Shown: positions 36,428 to 48,922 of the stretch, one piece after another
Layout of the letters: each line of letters begins with the position of its first letter
Position numbering within the stretch: position 1 is the stretch's first letter
Source: Pyrenophora tritici-repentis
Taxonomy: Eukaryota > Ascomycota > Dothideomycetes > Pleosporales > Pleosporaceae
Direction of reading: 5' to 3'
Assembly: GCF_003171515.1 (NCBI RefSeq)
Contig: NC_089396.1
Span: 558,001-622,000, forward strand
Length of the DNA stretch: 64,000 bases
Made by a program: the position numbers and the translations under genes
The notes under the pieces: generated by a model
Database searches by the model: none
Told to the model about the DNA's origin: nothing
Seen by the model: the letters and a program-made list of their open reading frames with translations, nothing else

Positions 36428-39097
36428 ATGACTTCGGTCATGCAAAGTTCCCAACACCAGTCCCGGCAGGTCACAGCCGGGACTGGTGTTGGGAACTTTC
36501 TACGTGCCATCTCGGGTGAGCATTGCATCACCGCAGGCAACAACTGACAACTGACAAACGCAGCGCGCTCCTCGTCTCCCCACCACCACACCAACAACAA
36601 CAACAACAACAACACGCCAACGGCACCAGACACGCTCTCTGAGCGCATAGAGAAGAACCGTGCCGGCGCTCTTGCAATGCTTGAGGGAAGGGGTGAGGAG
36701 ACTAGCCGGGCCAGGATTGAGGCACGTTCGGAGAGGAACCTGTTCAAGTTGACAGGTCAGGTGCCGCCTACACCAACTACAGGTAAGTTCACCACGATGT
36801 TGCAATTTCACCACTAACAAATTCAGGCACTGTCAACGAGAACGACGTCTTCATTCGACGGGATGATCTTCGGGCACAATGCCGAGCTGCCAACAACGAG
36901 CAAAAGGCAGCACCAGAGGCAGTTAAGAGCCCAATGAAGAAGTTTTTCAAATTCCACAACCCTTTCAAGAAGACCACTGTCGAAGCCGCACCTCCCATGC
37001 CACACAAGGCAGCAGAAGTATTTGGCACACTGCCCCGTCAGCACCGTGTCGTCGAGGCCCGCCCCATCATCCCTGTACGACGAGTGTACGAGACGCCTAC
37101 AAAGCCCCAACGCTCTGACACCTCAAAGTCTCTGCCCAATAAGGTAGTTACTCCGTCTGGTTTCAATCCTTATCCCAGAAGGAATCGTTCGCGTCGCCGT
37201 CCCAGGGGAGCTAGCTCGCCCGCCGTCAGCCCTAGTCAGCAGGGAGGTGAAGTTGAGAAGACACCAGCCAAGGTCGGCCTCACAATCGACACTGCCAATC
37301 CACCCACTCCTCCAGCAAAAGACACCCCTCCACAGCTTAGATTTCAGAGTCCACTTCGCAAGGTCCACCCGATCCCAGACCTGCGTCAGTCATACGAACA
37401 CCACGACACTGGTTTGGAAGAAGGCCATGGTCTGCGCCTCCCTGAGTTTGAACTGACGCCGCTCTTGGCACCCGAATTTCAGTCGAGCGACGAGCGCGCA
37501 AGCCTTGAGACGTCCTGCCCACTGGATACAGAGTCGTATGAGAAGCTGGCTGGAGGCACACTGGCTGAGTGGCCCTATCCCGAGCGCACCGATTCGCTTA
37601 GTAAGCCTGAGGGCAAGCGTGCTCTGCCGCTGCCAGTCACGAAGCTCTCCACTCTGCACCTTCCCCTTCCCGACCATGACCACAGTACGCGGATAGCACC
37701 TCGCTTCTACTCACCTATGGATCCGCCAGCCCGCGGTTTCGCAGAAGGAGAGAGCCCGTCCAAGAACGTAAGTCACCTTAACCTTCACCTTCACTAATAG
37801 TGGGGCACCTGCCTCACTTACCTGCCCCGCCTTCTACACATACTAACATCACTTCCAGTCTGACTCAAACCGTCTTCTTTACTCTGTTCCGGACAAGTCG
37901 GCAGCCAGTCTCCACCAAGTCTCCAAAGGCACAATCAACATGATGTATCAGGGCAGCGCGAACGACATCGACCCAGACTCTTCGACTGGCCGCGAGCTGG
38001 TGCAGGACCAAACCCGGGCCAAGACAAGCAGTGGCCGTTCCGATACTGAGATCACGAGCCGTGTCATGCAAGAGCTGCGTATCGGCGAGAGGCACATGTC
38101 GGCGCCACAGATGAGCCCTCAGACTGGCCATATTCAACCCGATCAGTCATCTTCAAGACTCACTGACATGCTCAACACGGTCAGCCCTGGTCACAGCGAT
38201 TCTCGGAGCGAGTTCCAGCCGTACTATGCCAGTGCTGTGCCTAGTCCACTTCACAACGCCGTTCAGATGGTCACGGCACGGTCGAACACGTCTCATGGTT
38301 CTCATGGCTCTTTCCCTGTACCCCCACAGCGCATCATTCCCAAGACCATCGAAGACCACTTCTTCATGACCAACGAGCACTTGGACGTCGTGGGCAAGAC
38401 AACATGGGACCTCCTCGAGGGCATACACAAGCAGCAGAAGGGAAAGGCCAAGACCAAGCAGGAGCAGCTTCTGGTTCACATCGACAAGCGCACTGCGCAG
38501 ATCAAGGCCCACATGGACGCCCAGGTCAGCAAGTCCAACGAAGACGCGGCTGGTACCATCAGCGACTGTGCCAAGCGCATCGAAGAGCTGTCTGATCGTG
38601 TCGTGGACATGGCCGACAACCAGCACAAGGCCTACGCCGAGTTGAGCAGCGCCTCGGAGTCAATCAACGAGACCATTTCCAAGGCACTTGCTGAGCAGGA
38701 CAAGAAGATAGCGAGCATGCACGCCGAGATGAAGGACATGAAGCAGATGTTGCAGAAGATACTGGACAAGCAAGCAGCCGATCATGGTCACACTCCGAAT
38801 AGGCCTCCCTCACACGGTGTCAACTACCATGGTGTTGACACTGGCAACATGCACGAGAACCGCGGTATGTCGTCTCCCCCGGACAGCCAGGTCGATCCTC
38901 GCGTCAGTTATCAGTGGCCTGGACGTGCTGCATTTTCTGGCCGCAAGGAAGACCGCCCGTACCCTACCAACCCTTATCAGACCAGCAGTGGAGGTCACTA
39001 CAACAACCCGTACGCTGGTGGTTACTCGTCATATACCTTCAATCCCAGTCCTCCTGACCAGAACTTTCCGTTTCCAGGTCAAGGTCAGGCAAAGTGA
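36428..39097 (+). CDS. Large disordered and coiled-coil protein of unknown function
   Basis: Four exons (36428-36515, 36564-36782, 36827-37767, 37859-39097) join in phase to 828 residues. The first ATG of the frame is used. An Asn run (AAC repeat at about 36591-36613), a charged helix (LSERIEKNRAGALAMLEGRG), a long Pro/Ser-rich region and a central coiled coil (around 560-690, with IDKRTAQIKAHMDAQ and KALAEQDKKIASMHAEMKDM) are visible, then a Gly/Tyr/Pro-rich tail. I do not recognise the family. The first exon contains a perfect 24-bp inverted repeat (separate entry), so its start should be treated with care. Confidence 0.75.
36444..36499. repeat. Perfect 24-bp inverted repeat with 8-nt loop
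   Basis: Arms at 36444-36467 and 36476-36499 are exact reverse complements (left arm starts aaagttcccaacaccag). The loop is aggtcaca. It lies 16 bases after the predicted start codon of the coiled-coil gene and would form a very stable hairpin in the mRNA. Confidence 0.97.
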
Positions 39098-39677
39098 AGC
39101 TGCATGTTTCGCACGAAGTCATTCCGGCGAGTGAGTGACTCGATTGACAGTATCTCGCTAGGGGAATGAAGGATTGTGTAAGATATAGCGGATACCCTCA
39201 ACTGTACTTTTTTTCACGGATGGACTGGCAGGACAGCTCCCATATTAAACTCTGTCGACATCTGCGGATGGGCCGGGTATATACGACGAATGAACAATAT
39301 CTTAGATGTTTTGTGTTTTGAAGTGCTTTATGATGCAAGTGTGTTGAACTAACGTGAGCTAGGCATGATACAACCATTGAGAGACGTCACTTGATTGTCA
39401 CACATACTACAGAATCCACAGACGAACAACGAAGGATGCATATAGGCTTAGTGGTGGTGTCTGGCTCACTCGTCTGATAGGATGGCGTTGGTGATGCTGA
39501 AGAGGTCTCTTCTGAATAGAAGAAGACGCAACCCCGGCAGGATATCACCTGCTATTAATGCCTAATCAGCCTTCCCAATTAGATGCGCAGGGCTGGTGGG
39601 CGGTGGCTGGTCTCGTTGAGCTTGGCTACGCAGGTGCTGCAATAGACGCGCTAAGGACAGCGGAAAGGCCGACGTCC
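39098..39677. other. Intergenic region
   Basis: About 580 bp between the coiled-coil gene and the kinase gene. The kinase frame is open back to an ATG at 39558, but that codon has poor context. Confidence 0.5.
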
Positions 39678-41835
39678 ATGTTTAGCATCGCCCGCAGACG
39701 GCAGACCGACGACTACTGGACAAGCCACACGCCGCCGCAGCGATACAACACCATGGAGGGCCCAGAGTCAGACTCATACTCTACGACTCCTGCGTCCTCC
39801 AGCCGCCCAGCCGAAAGGGCCGCTGCTGACAGCGACGATCGGACCCCAACGACGCTTGCACAGGCTACTACAGCCCTCCCGCCTGCGCCTCCCAATGCCG
39901 CAACAACCCTCGCGAACTCGAGCCTTTCGTTTGGAGCCGGCATCACGGATCCCTCGCTGCCCAGATACCACGTCCGCGCCCCGTCGACGGCTCTGAAGCT
40001 CGACACGGACCTCGCCATCTCATCCACCGCGCACCCCTCGCGCGACTCGCTCAATCCCGCAAACCTGGAGGCCAACGGGGGCGACGCGCTGCGCCAGTCG
40101 GCCACGGCGCCGATTCCCATCCAAGAGGGCTATCTGCGGACCGCCTGGTCGACGACCAGTCTGGGTTCGTTGTCGCCCGGCTCAGCTTTGTCCTCGCCCG
40201 CCCTCAACGCGCTGGGAGACATAACCCCGCTTCCCTCACCACTGGTGATGGGCGACTCGCCGGGGCCATGGGCCAGAGCAGAACATCGTCCTCGCTCACG
40301 GGGTCTATCGGGTGCTTCTCGCGACGAAGCCTTTCCCATCTTCTCCAAGGGCACCTTGTCGCCCTCACCCTCGCTCAGAAAGAAGGGATACTCGGGTTTA
40401 AAGGCGGCCGCCATCGAGGCAGCAGCAGCCAACTCGCAGCAGAAAAATGAAGCCGCCCGTGAACGCAACAGGAGCATCAGCGAGTACACGCCAGATGCCA
40501 TGCACAATGCCCGTCCTCGCAACGTCACCATTGGCAACACGGCCGTGGAGACTGACCCCAACCCCCAGCAGCGCATGAACCGCGAGACATATCTTGCGAC
40601 ACAGCGAGGGTTAGTGGGCGCAAAAGGACCAGCCAGGCTCCCCACCCCACCCGCTAGTAACGCAAGCAACCGCAGTGTTACCGATACTGAGGAGGAAGAC
40701 GTAGCTGACGAGGATAAGATTCAGTATATAGTGGTCCGGAGCGGGCCTCACAAGACCAAGAAGCTCTGGCGCCCGGTGCGCCAACTCGGCCAGGGCACAT
40801 TTAGCAAGGTATATCTTGCCACATGCGAAGGTACCAAGGCCAAAGACCCTCTGGATGAGAAGACATTGGATCCCCACAAGCTGGCAGCTATCAAAGTGGT
40901 CGAGCACGGCCCGGCTGGGGGAGCCGACGAAGAACGGGTAGAACTCAGCCTCAAGCGAGAAGTCGAAATGCTCCGCTCCGTCCACCATCCGTCTCTTGTG
41001 CATCTCCAAGCCTTCGATCACGATGACGCCCAAGCTCTCATTGTCCTCACGTACTGTCCCGGTGGTGATCTATTTGATGTAGCCAGTGACCATCGCGACA
41101 AGCTGACCGTCGGCATCGTCCATCGCATCTTCGCCGAAATGGTCAGCGCGGTCCGTTATCTGCATGACAAACTCATTGTCCACCGCGACATCAAGCTAGA
41201 AAGTACTGCTTCCACCCTTTGCCGTTTGATCGACGTGGTACGTCCTAATAGTGCAACGTCTTGTTACTAATTCTTTCCTCACAGACGTCCTCCTCAACAT
41301 CCCAGTGTCCACTGTGCCTCTCCTCAATCACCCTCAGAGCCACCCTCATGCCCTAGCCACGCTAACTGATCTTGGCCTCTCCCGCCGCATCCCCGCGCCC
41401 CCAGAGTCTCCGCTCCTAACCACGCGCTGTGGCAGTGAAGACTACGCCGCACCTGAAATCCTCCTCGGTCAGCCCTACGACGGCCGTGCCACTGACGCTT
41501 GGGCCCTAGGCGTTCTGTTATATGCTCTCATGGAAGGAAGACTTCCGTTTGACCCGCTCCCCGGTAAAGCAGCGTCTCGGAGTAGAGCCGCGCATCGCAT
41601 CGCTCGCTGTGATTGGTCGTGGGTTAAATTCGGGAATGAAGATGGCGAGTGGGATCCGGAGAAGGGGAGTGAGTGGGGTGGAGCGAGGGAATGTGTAGAG
41701 GGGTTGTTGAAGAAGGTGTCGCGTGGGCGGAAGAGTCTGGAGGAAATCGGGCAGATGGAGTGGGTGAAGCAGGGGATTCAGGTCGAGGGCGGGTTGAGGA
41801 TGAGGCCTGAGGATGAGGTGGGAGAGGAGAGGTGA
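39678..41835 (+). CDS. Serine/threonine protein kinase with long disordered N-terminus
   Basis: Two exons (39678-41202, 41285-41835) give 691 residues; starts at 39558 or 39753 (best ACCATGG context) are alternatives. The first 350 residues are low complexity with many Ser-Pro sites. The kinase domain (about 360-650) has the glycine loop [12 protein letters not shown], the Lys in LAAIKVVEH, catalytic HRDIKLEN (formed across the intron), a DLG in place of DFG (LTDLGLSRR), and an APE motif in YAAPEILLG. All catalytic residues are present, so it should be active. The domain resembles fungal Prr1/Hal-type regulators; the exact subfamily is uncertain. Confidence 0.85.
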
Positions 41836-42875
41836 TTGCTAGTAAGGAGCTGAGATTCTTCTTTTGTTCGAGTGCTTTGTGGCATGGAACTCGCGAGGAC
41901 TGCTCCCTCTCTTTTCTTGACTGGCATCATCGTTTCCTTCCCTCTCTCTCTCTCTCTCTTTCGTATGACTCTCACACTTCTCTTGGTTGGCTCACTCGCG
42001 TCTTTCATCGATATCCCTATCCCCATCTCCCCTCTTTCCTCTCTCTAGACCTCTTTCCTTTTGCCAAACATGTTGGCTTCATGACCTCTTTCTTTCTCAA
42101 CTGCATGGCGCCTGCGAGTGCGAGTCTCCCTTTTCATGTCACAAGGGGGTTATTAGATTAAATCAAAAATTAGCTAGGCGGTTAGCATTGCTTTGCTGGC
42201 CTTTTGAATAGGTAGGATAGATAAAAAAAATCGAGGAAATCAGTGGTAAATCTTGACGTCGATGTGGATGTAGATGAACGTGATGAGTTTATGTAAAGGA
42301 CGCGTGGAGGGTGTAATAACATGTGGTGTTTGAGTGATGGATGTACATGTGAAGGGTATGGTGTACGAGTGTGTTGAGTGGTGGATATACGATATAAAGA
42401 CTACGTGATAGATACGTTTGTGTTACAATGTACTAGAGTCACGAGCCAAGCATATATACATACACTACAGTAAGATCCTCATGTGGAAACCTTTAGTAAA
42501 TGCACACAAATACAATGACAATACTCCGTGACAGTAATGAGATATGCGGTTCTCTTAGAGCGCTTTTCACGGCAATTAATACGGGGGATAAAGGAATGGG
42601 TGAGTGAGTGATACTAACCGGATGTAACAGCATGTGGAGCAACATAGTGTCTAGACGAAGGTTTTAGCAGAACGAAGAGTTTAAAAGGAGAGGGTTGGTT
42701 TTTTTATAGATATAGATATGAGTGCAATCTAGGATACTATGAATTTTATACTATTTACTAATAAACACCTATCAATGCACGATCCTTTCCATATCCCATA
42801 TACATGGTCAATCCCCATCTCACACCCTACCCACCATTCTCATCGCCATCACATCCCTATTACCACCCTACACAC
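41836..42875. other. Convergent intergenic region with CT microsatellite
   Basis: About 1.0 kb between the kinase and the RING gene. Includes a CT dinucleotide run (about 41942-41959) just after the kinase stop and AT-rich sequence further on. No gene is seen. Confidence 0.5.
41942..41959. repeat. CT dinucleotide microsatellite
   Basis: About nine CT units in the 3' flank of the kinase gene. Confidence 0.85.
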
Positions 42876-44574
42876 CTAACCAGTATGGATCCTAACCCTC
42901 TGCTTAACCCCCTTCCTACACATCGGACACCTGACCCTCCCCACAGGCACACTCCCATGCCTAACCGGCACCACAACATCCGCACACCAAACACACATGA
43001 CCATATGGCCACACGGCAAGACCGCAATATCAGCAATCTGCTGATAACACACCTGACAGGCCAGCACCTTTGTCATTTCCTCCTCCGTCCTTGGGGCAGG
43101 CCGGTCGGGCTGGGAGTCTAGTGTTACAGGGGGGTGGGGAGGGGGGACGGACGCCACCGCGGGAGGAGCGTAGGCGGGCGAGTTCTTGTTCTATGGAGAC
43201 GCGGAGGGAGGGGAAGTCTGTAGGGAAGGTTGCGGGGGGTAGGGAGGGGTCTTGGGAGGAGGTTGTTAGGAGGGAGAGCATGTTGCTGAGACGGGTTTCG
43301 GTGGAGGCGCGCATTTGAGCTTGGGTGCTGGTTCGGGAGTATGGGGGTAGTGGGGGGGGGCGGTGGGTTGTTGTTGTTGATTCCAAGAAATAGGGTTGGA
43401 AGACGTCTGTTGCTGCTGCTGTTTCTGCTGTTGCTCCGCCGTTGGTATTGTTGGAGGGGTCTAGGTTTAGCCAGCGCGGATCCGGCATGTGGATGTCGAT
43501 GGGGTCACTGCTGCCTTCGGAGCGGTGGGGTCGAGGGGGTGTAGCTCCATACTGCACTCTCTGGCTCTAGGCTTTCTGATAGTGATTGTGATTCTCGCAT
43601 TACGCCCCAGACGAGTTGTTCTTCGATTTCTCGGCGATCTCGCGCTGGTAGGCCATCGAGGGGAGGCGCCTCGTCTGTACCGTCTGCGCGCCGTTGTTCA
43701 GCCTGGCGATAACGATCTTGAGCACGTGTGTACATTTGGGTTAGTGGTGATTCGTAGTCTTCTTGGTCTTGTTCCTCGCGAGTGCCAAAGACGCGGGCGA
43801 ATCTCTCCCTCATACGTTGTAATTGTGCTTCTCTTCTTGTCATTGGTCGCGGCGGCTCCGATGGGTCTTCTTGGATGTGTGGGGTTACTGCAACTGGTGG
43901 TGCTGCCGGATCCGCCGTCGGTGGACTCTGAATCGGAACCTCATCCTCATCTTGAATCAATGCGTCCAGCGCGTCTTCAAGACTCTCATGAGGCTCCTCC
44001 GGCCGCTCTTCTTCCGACGTCAGCCGTCTCCTCCTAAGCCTATTCTCCGGCCTCATCGCATCATTCTGCACCCCAGCCCTAAGTTGATCCAGCGTCCTCG
44101 GTAAAAATCCCGGGCTAACTTCTACAAGCGGCTCCCCTATCACGGGCATATGCTGCTCAGTGCCATCCGGCAATTTCGCGATGCGATAACCCTGATGAAA
44201 CTCCCACCATCTATCCAAAAACTCAGTCTGATCCGGAATCTCTGGAATGCGCGTCTGGGAAACCTCGAGTGGCGGATCGGTAGCAGCGAGTCGATTTGTC
44301 CAAAACTCTAAACACAATCATTGACGTCAGCGACATATGAAGTCCGGTCAGCAAACGGTCATCTCTCACCTTTGCAAAACCAACAGTAGCCTTGCCACCG
44401 AGTCCCGCGATTCACAAAACCAACGCCATCAATGTAGACGCGATAGGTGCGCGAATGAACACGCTCGTCGGCGCATGCGCAGCAATTCGGTGTTGATGTT
44501 AATCGGCAGCTTGTGGCGAGCTTGTGAGGGCAATGCGTGTCGAGGCGTAGGCAGTATGCGGTCAAGGTACCCAT
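42876..44574 (-). CDS. C-terminal RING finger protein (putative E3 ligase), frame broken at two homopolymers
   Basis: Exon 1 is 44574-44370 and exon 2 starts at 44307. The N-terminus is Cys-rich (YCLRLDTHCPHK, CCACADERVH, YCWFCK) and could bind zinc. A charged middle region follows, and the C-terminus is a C3HC4 RING (CQVCYQQIADIAVLPCGH, CVWCA, CPMC). Reading through needs two corrections: one base too many in the G5 run at 43535-43539 and one too many in the G6 run at 43129-43134 (plus-strand bases). With both, the protein is about 544 residues. Short introns of 43 and 40 nt with weak donors could also restore the frame. The RING identity is clear; gene integrity is not. Confidence 0.7.
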
Positions 44575-45115
44575 TGCGAATGGAGTGTGGCGTTGTCGGT
44601 GTGGTGGTTAATTCAGTTATCGAAATGATGATTTATATAAAAGAGAAAGATGAGAAAGACACGTCAGTTGTAAACCTCAAGTCAATGAAGCTTGAGAAAG
44701 ACGCCGTGGCGCGCGGAGAATCTAGAACGAGTTTCGCGGTCGGTCGGTCACTGCATGCACGTCGTCGCTCATGGATTAGTGGGGCAAACGGAGTCCGTGG
44801 GGTAAAGTGGGTCTGTAGCTGCACAGAGCTTCTCCAACCCTGCACAATACCTCGTTGGTCTCTTTCTAGAAAGAGTCAATGATACAAGTGGCATGTTTCC
44901 CATGAAATATATGTGTGGCTGTTACTCTGTACCGCAAGATAACTGACACTCTTGCCCTATCAAAATCTAAGCGCCCAAATACGTAGTCAAGACTCATGAC
45001 CTGTACCCACACCTCAGCTGAATCTGTTGCCTACAAGACTCGCACTACAAAACCACTCTCATACCCAAAACTCCTCTTCACAAAACAAATACCCCCCATC
45101 TCCGCCGCCCCAAAA
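44575..45115. promoter_or_regulatory. Divergent intergenic region (RING and Nudix genes)
   Basis: About 540 bp between divergent starts. The frame at 44337-44882 (+) is a shadow of the RING exon 1 and has no motif. Nothing else is supported. Confidence 0.45.
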
Positions 45116-46169
45116 ATGACATCCCCAACCCTAGAAATCCACAACCCAAACCCCTGCCCCACCACCCCCGCTCCCCCAGCTTAACCCTCACCTCCTTTGG
45201 CGCCCACACCCTCAAACCCTCCGTCCCCGTCTACCTCCCCTGGAACCTCACAAGCCGCGAATTCCACGCCCTTCTCCTATCCAACCCAGAAGACTGTAAA
45301 ACCTTGTTCCCGCAACACCAGCCCAACTTTGGTTTTCCTGCATTACGGGAGTGGCTGTCACGGCTCTTGGATACGCTTTCTACCCAGAGCGATGAGGAAC
45401 ATGCCTTTCACGCGCATCCGTATAAGTTGCGTAAGCTAGATATTGAATCTGTAGATTGGTGGTTTGAAGGGAGACTGGGGTTTATGAAGTTGCAGGCTGA
45501 GATTCGGAATGATGAGGAAGAGGATAACTGGATTCCTGGGGCTGTGTTTTTGAGGGGTGGTAGTGTTGCTGTTCTTGTACGTCTGCCCTACATCTACCCC
45601 CTTCCCCTGTCAGAGATACAAATAACCAACACCGCCAGATCCTCATACACACCCCCTCCTCAACTGAACCCCACGTCCTCCTAACCCTCCAACCCCGCAT
45701 CGCAGCCTCCACCCTCTCCTTCACCGAGATACCCGCCGGCATGCTCGACGACTCGGGTAATCTCGCTGGTAAAGCCGCACAGGAAATCAGCGAAGAAGCA
45801 CATTTAACTGTTCACCACACTGAGCTCCTCAATATGTCGGAGCTCGCCACAGAAAACTCCCTAAAAGAGGAAGGATTGAGAAATGCAATGTACCCCTCCC
45901 CCGGCGCCTGCGACGAATTCATCCCCTTATTCCTCTGTCAGAAACGACTAACATCGCGACACATGGAGTGGTTGGAAGGACGGGTGACGGGGTTGAGGGG
46001 GGAAGGGGAGAGGATTACGTTGAAGCTTGGTAAATTGAGTGAGTTGTGGAAGGTGGCTGCGAGGGATGGGAAGGCGCTTGCTGCGTTGGCGTTGTATGAA
46101 GGGTTGAAGAGAGAGGGGAGGATTCCGGATGTTTCTGATGAGGTGGAGAGAGAGCCTGAGGAGTTGTAG
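45116..46169 (+). CDS. Nudix hydrolase (ADP/UDP-sugar diphosphatase-like), one-base frameshift near the start
   Basis: Two exons (45116-45576, 45639-46169). The N-terminal EIHNPNPCP, then LRKLDIESVDWWFEGRLGF and GAVFLRGGSVAVL, lead to a Nudix box in exon 2 (PAGMLDDSGNLAGKAAQEI followed by SEEA). Order and spacing match fungal sugar-nucleotide diphosphatases of about 330 residues. The frame breaks at the C5 run 45173-45177: one additional C is needed to connect the first 20 codons with the rest. No GT donor is available upstream to explain it by splicing in phase. Either the assembly has lost a base or the gene has. Confidence 0.75.
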
Positions 46170-46381
46170 GGTAAGATGTGAAGATTAAGTAGAGGTGGAT
46201 CATACCCTTTTTGATTACACATTGGACTAATATTGAATACTGTGCGTGACTAAGGACTGATATAGACGCTTTTTGAGGTCCAGCCGTGGAACTCCCCGAC
46301 ATGTTAAGATGCTTTTGCTTTTACGCTAAATCGTGAGAATTGCAGTGCTGATAAAGTCGACGTCTAGTATGCAAATTGACA

Positions 46382-48622
46382 TTAACAGCTACACCCCCAG
46401 TCGAATTCTCGCAAGTCTCGTACTTCCATCGCTAGCTGATCCATGGGTAACTTTTTCCGTGGCCCGCTTGTACCGGTAGTACCTCGCGGTGGCAACTCCG
46501 AATGGAACCCCTCGTCGGAACCGGGATCTGGGAAACTCGTTGCTCCAGCCGGACGGCTTGGTACAATGCACATGTTGTACAGGCCCGATTCTGAGCCGAA
46601 ACGACGTAACATGCAGCCTTCCATGATGTCACTGAAAGCCAACATCGAGACTTGGGTGTCGGAAGCGTCTTCCTTTGAAATCCATCAACATTCTGAACAA
46701 ACCGAAATTAAGTCTGGCGTATGTTTTCAGCAGCGGAGGAATAGGAAATCTGGCAACTTGATTAGGACCAAAGAAAAAGGAGAAAAGAGGGTTCGCGTGT
46801 AGTCGTAACCGGTCGAGGTCATATTCTTACGTCGCCTTGTTGAAGCTTGTCGGACCAATCTGGCCGGTACTTCGTTTTCATGTGCTGCATGAGGTCAACC
46901 AGCGACGCGGAGAGGGCAGCAGAGCTCGGCCATTTCCAGGAGGAGAGTTCGAGGACCAGAAGCGCATTGGAATACAGCTGGATGAGGTTTCCGCCAAAAA
47001 TTGCGGGGATGTTCTGGATGAGGACAGTGCCGGCTCTGTAGACCCAGTGTGGTGTCACAAAGACGTGGATACCTCCGAAGCTCACTACAGCCTCGCTACA
47101 GTACGTTAGTATTGTAATGAATGATGATGTAGGTCACGTACAGGACATGCCATGCACTTCCCCAGCAGGGATTCAGCAGGAGATGCGTCATGTGCAGTGT
47201 GATGCGGATGGCAGGCAGTAGCTCGTCCCTCTCGTCAAAAAGTGGCAGGAGCTTCTTGACATTCTCCTTGGCAATTTCGTCACCCTTGCGAAAACGGTTC
47301 TGCATCCTATACAACGAGCAGAGATACTCTGCAGGTTTGTTCTTGTCGAAGCACAGTTCCGTTTCCTGCAATCGTTAGTCACGTCATGAGGTATGATGAG
47401 AAACTTACGGGCTCGGGGAACAGCGCAGGCCGGTCCAAAGTAGAAGCAATCTGGTTCTCGAGACTAAAAATAGTCATGTGCATTGCATGGAGCAATTCAA
47501 CATCGTGTGGCTCCAACTCCTGCAAAGCCCCTTTCGATTCCAGATCAAAGGCTAGCCGACCCGCCAGAGCTACCTGCTGGCCAATGTTACCACTCATGGG
47601 ATCGAATGAGCTATTGATGGCTAGTAGCAGAACAGAGCGAATCGTATCAATGTTTGGCTCCAAGGTGGCTACTTCGAGATGCTCCATGGCATCTGCAAAG
47701 TACTGTGTGGCCAGGGAGCGGTACCTGATTGAATTTGCTTGGTGGTATGCTAGTCTACCTGAAGGGTTCCAGCCCTGGCTATGCGGCTGCTTCTTGCCGG
47801 TGTTTGGGAGGACATAGCAGGCTATGGAGTAGATCATATAAAGCGAGAACTTTTCGGTTGATGTTAGGTCGCTGGGCAGCTCGGGCCCTAGGTAACGCTG
47901 GGAAGCATCGAGAATGGGATAGATGGGCTGGATAATCTCCAGATACAACTGCACAAGCTCATACTGCTTGTCGGTTGAGTCCTTGTTCATAAACTGCCAC
48001 TCGTCAAACTCGTCGTCGGTCTGCTCGCCGCGGACATTGGTGGCAGCATGCAGACGCGGCGACTTGAGTAAGCAGGATTCAGCACCCAGATAGCGGTAGC
48101 TGTTGCCAGCCTCGGCGAAGTGATGCTCGTGTCGCGGAGAGTCGGACTCTAGAGAGTCGCTCTTGATTGCGCCAAACGTGCCGTTCTCCACGAGGCTTCC
48201 CGAATTGGGCGGCGACGGCCCGCCTGACAAGCGCCGCACACGATCCACCAGCTCGCTGATATAACTGGGTCTGTAAGCCAGCGCAGAGCATACGGCACAG
48301 CAAATGACCTACCTCCTGGGTAGCAGCTGGTTGCGGCCGTGGTCGTAGAACATGCACTCGACGCCGGCCTTTGTGCATTGCCTGTGGCCGTTAGCCCTTT
48401 TGCGCCAGGGTGGGACAAGGGAGCAATGTACCTGCATTTCGGCAGCAGAGTATCGCATCCGCGGCGACACTCTCGGCACCTTTTGCATGCGGGGAGGCTC
48501 TAGGACATGGTGAGTGCACGATCCCAGATTGCGGAGGCCGTCGGGGTTACCTGGACCAGCGCCTCCACGTCGAGCATGGGCATGGCCATGGCCATCGAGG
48601 CCTTGCTGGGAGCGGCCGACAT
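46382..48622 (-). CDS. Zn(II)2Cys6 transcription factor
   Basis: Seven exons: 48622-48551, 48499-48432, 48381-48313, 48270-47409, 47365-47142, 47095-46831 and 46672-46382, 616 residues. The zinc cluster is split over exons 2 and 3 (CKRCRECRRGC-x6-CRQC-x6-C), followed by a linker and the fungal transcription-factor middle homology region (QLYLEIIQPIYPILDASQRY, a long helical core). The end (LAMEVRDLREFDWG) is in a separate exon joined by a 158-nt intron; an alternative reading would stop sooner at 46708. It is divergent from a second factor of the same class 300 bp away. Target genes are unknown. Confidence 0.85.
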
Positions 48623-48922
48623 GAAAGGCGGAAATTACGTCTAGCGGCAGCTGAGGTTTGTATCACGATTCATCGCTCTGATGGCGACGGACGTCTTGAG
48701 ACGAACGCGATGGGACGCCTGAGCAGTGCAGTGCAGTATGGCGAGTGAGGACGATCTTATCGGGCAAGCGTCGCCCGATGCAGAAGCGATCACCGCGGCC
48801 GCCTGCATCCCGCGTGGCCTCACATGCTCGCATCCCGTCCCGCCTCGAGCAGTTGAACAACACCAACACCTTCATCGCCAACGCCATGAAAACCGCGACC
48901 GAGCGGTACGCACGCAACCACC
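48623..48922. promoter_or_regulatory. Shared promoter of two divergent Zn(II)2Cys6 regulators
   Basis: Exactly 300 bp between the two start codons. It is GC-rich with several CGG/CCG triplets (for example around 48795-48802), the half-site type of this factor class, but no clear spaced pair was picked out. Cross- or self-regulation is possible. Confidence 0.4.

Noticed and set aside
44337..44882. 181-codon plus-strand frame overlapping the RING gene start
   Set aside because: Opposite-strand shadow of a Cys-rich exon with a well-placed splice donor; no motif of its own.
46443..46802. 119-codon plus-strand frame with an ATG
   Set aside because: It is the antisense shadow of the last exon of the Zn(II)2Cys6 gene, whose minus-strand reading joins in phase with the upstream exons.
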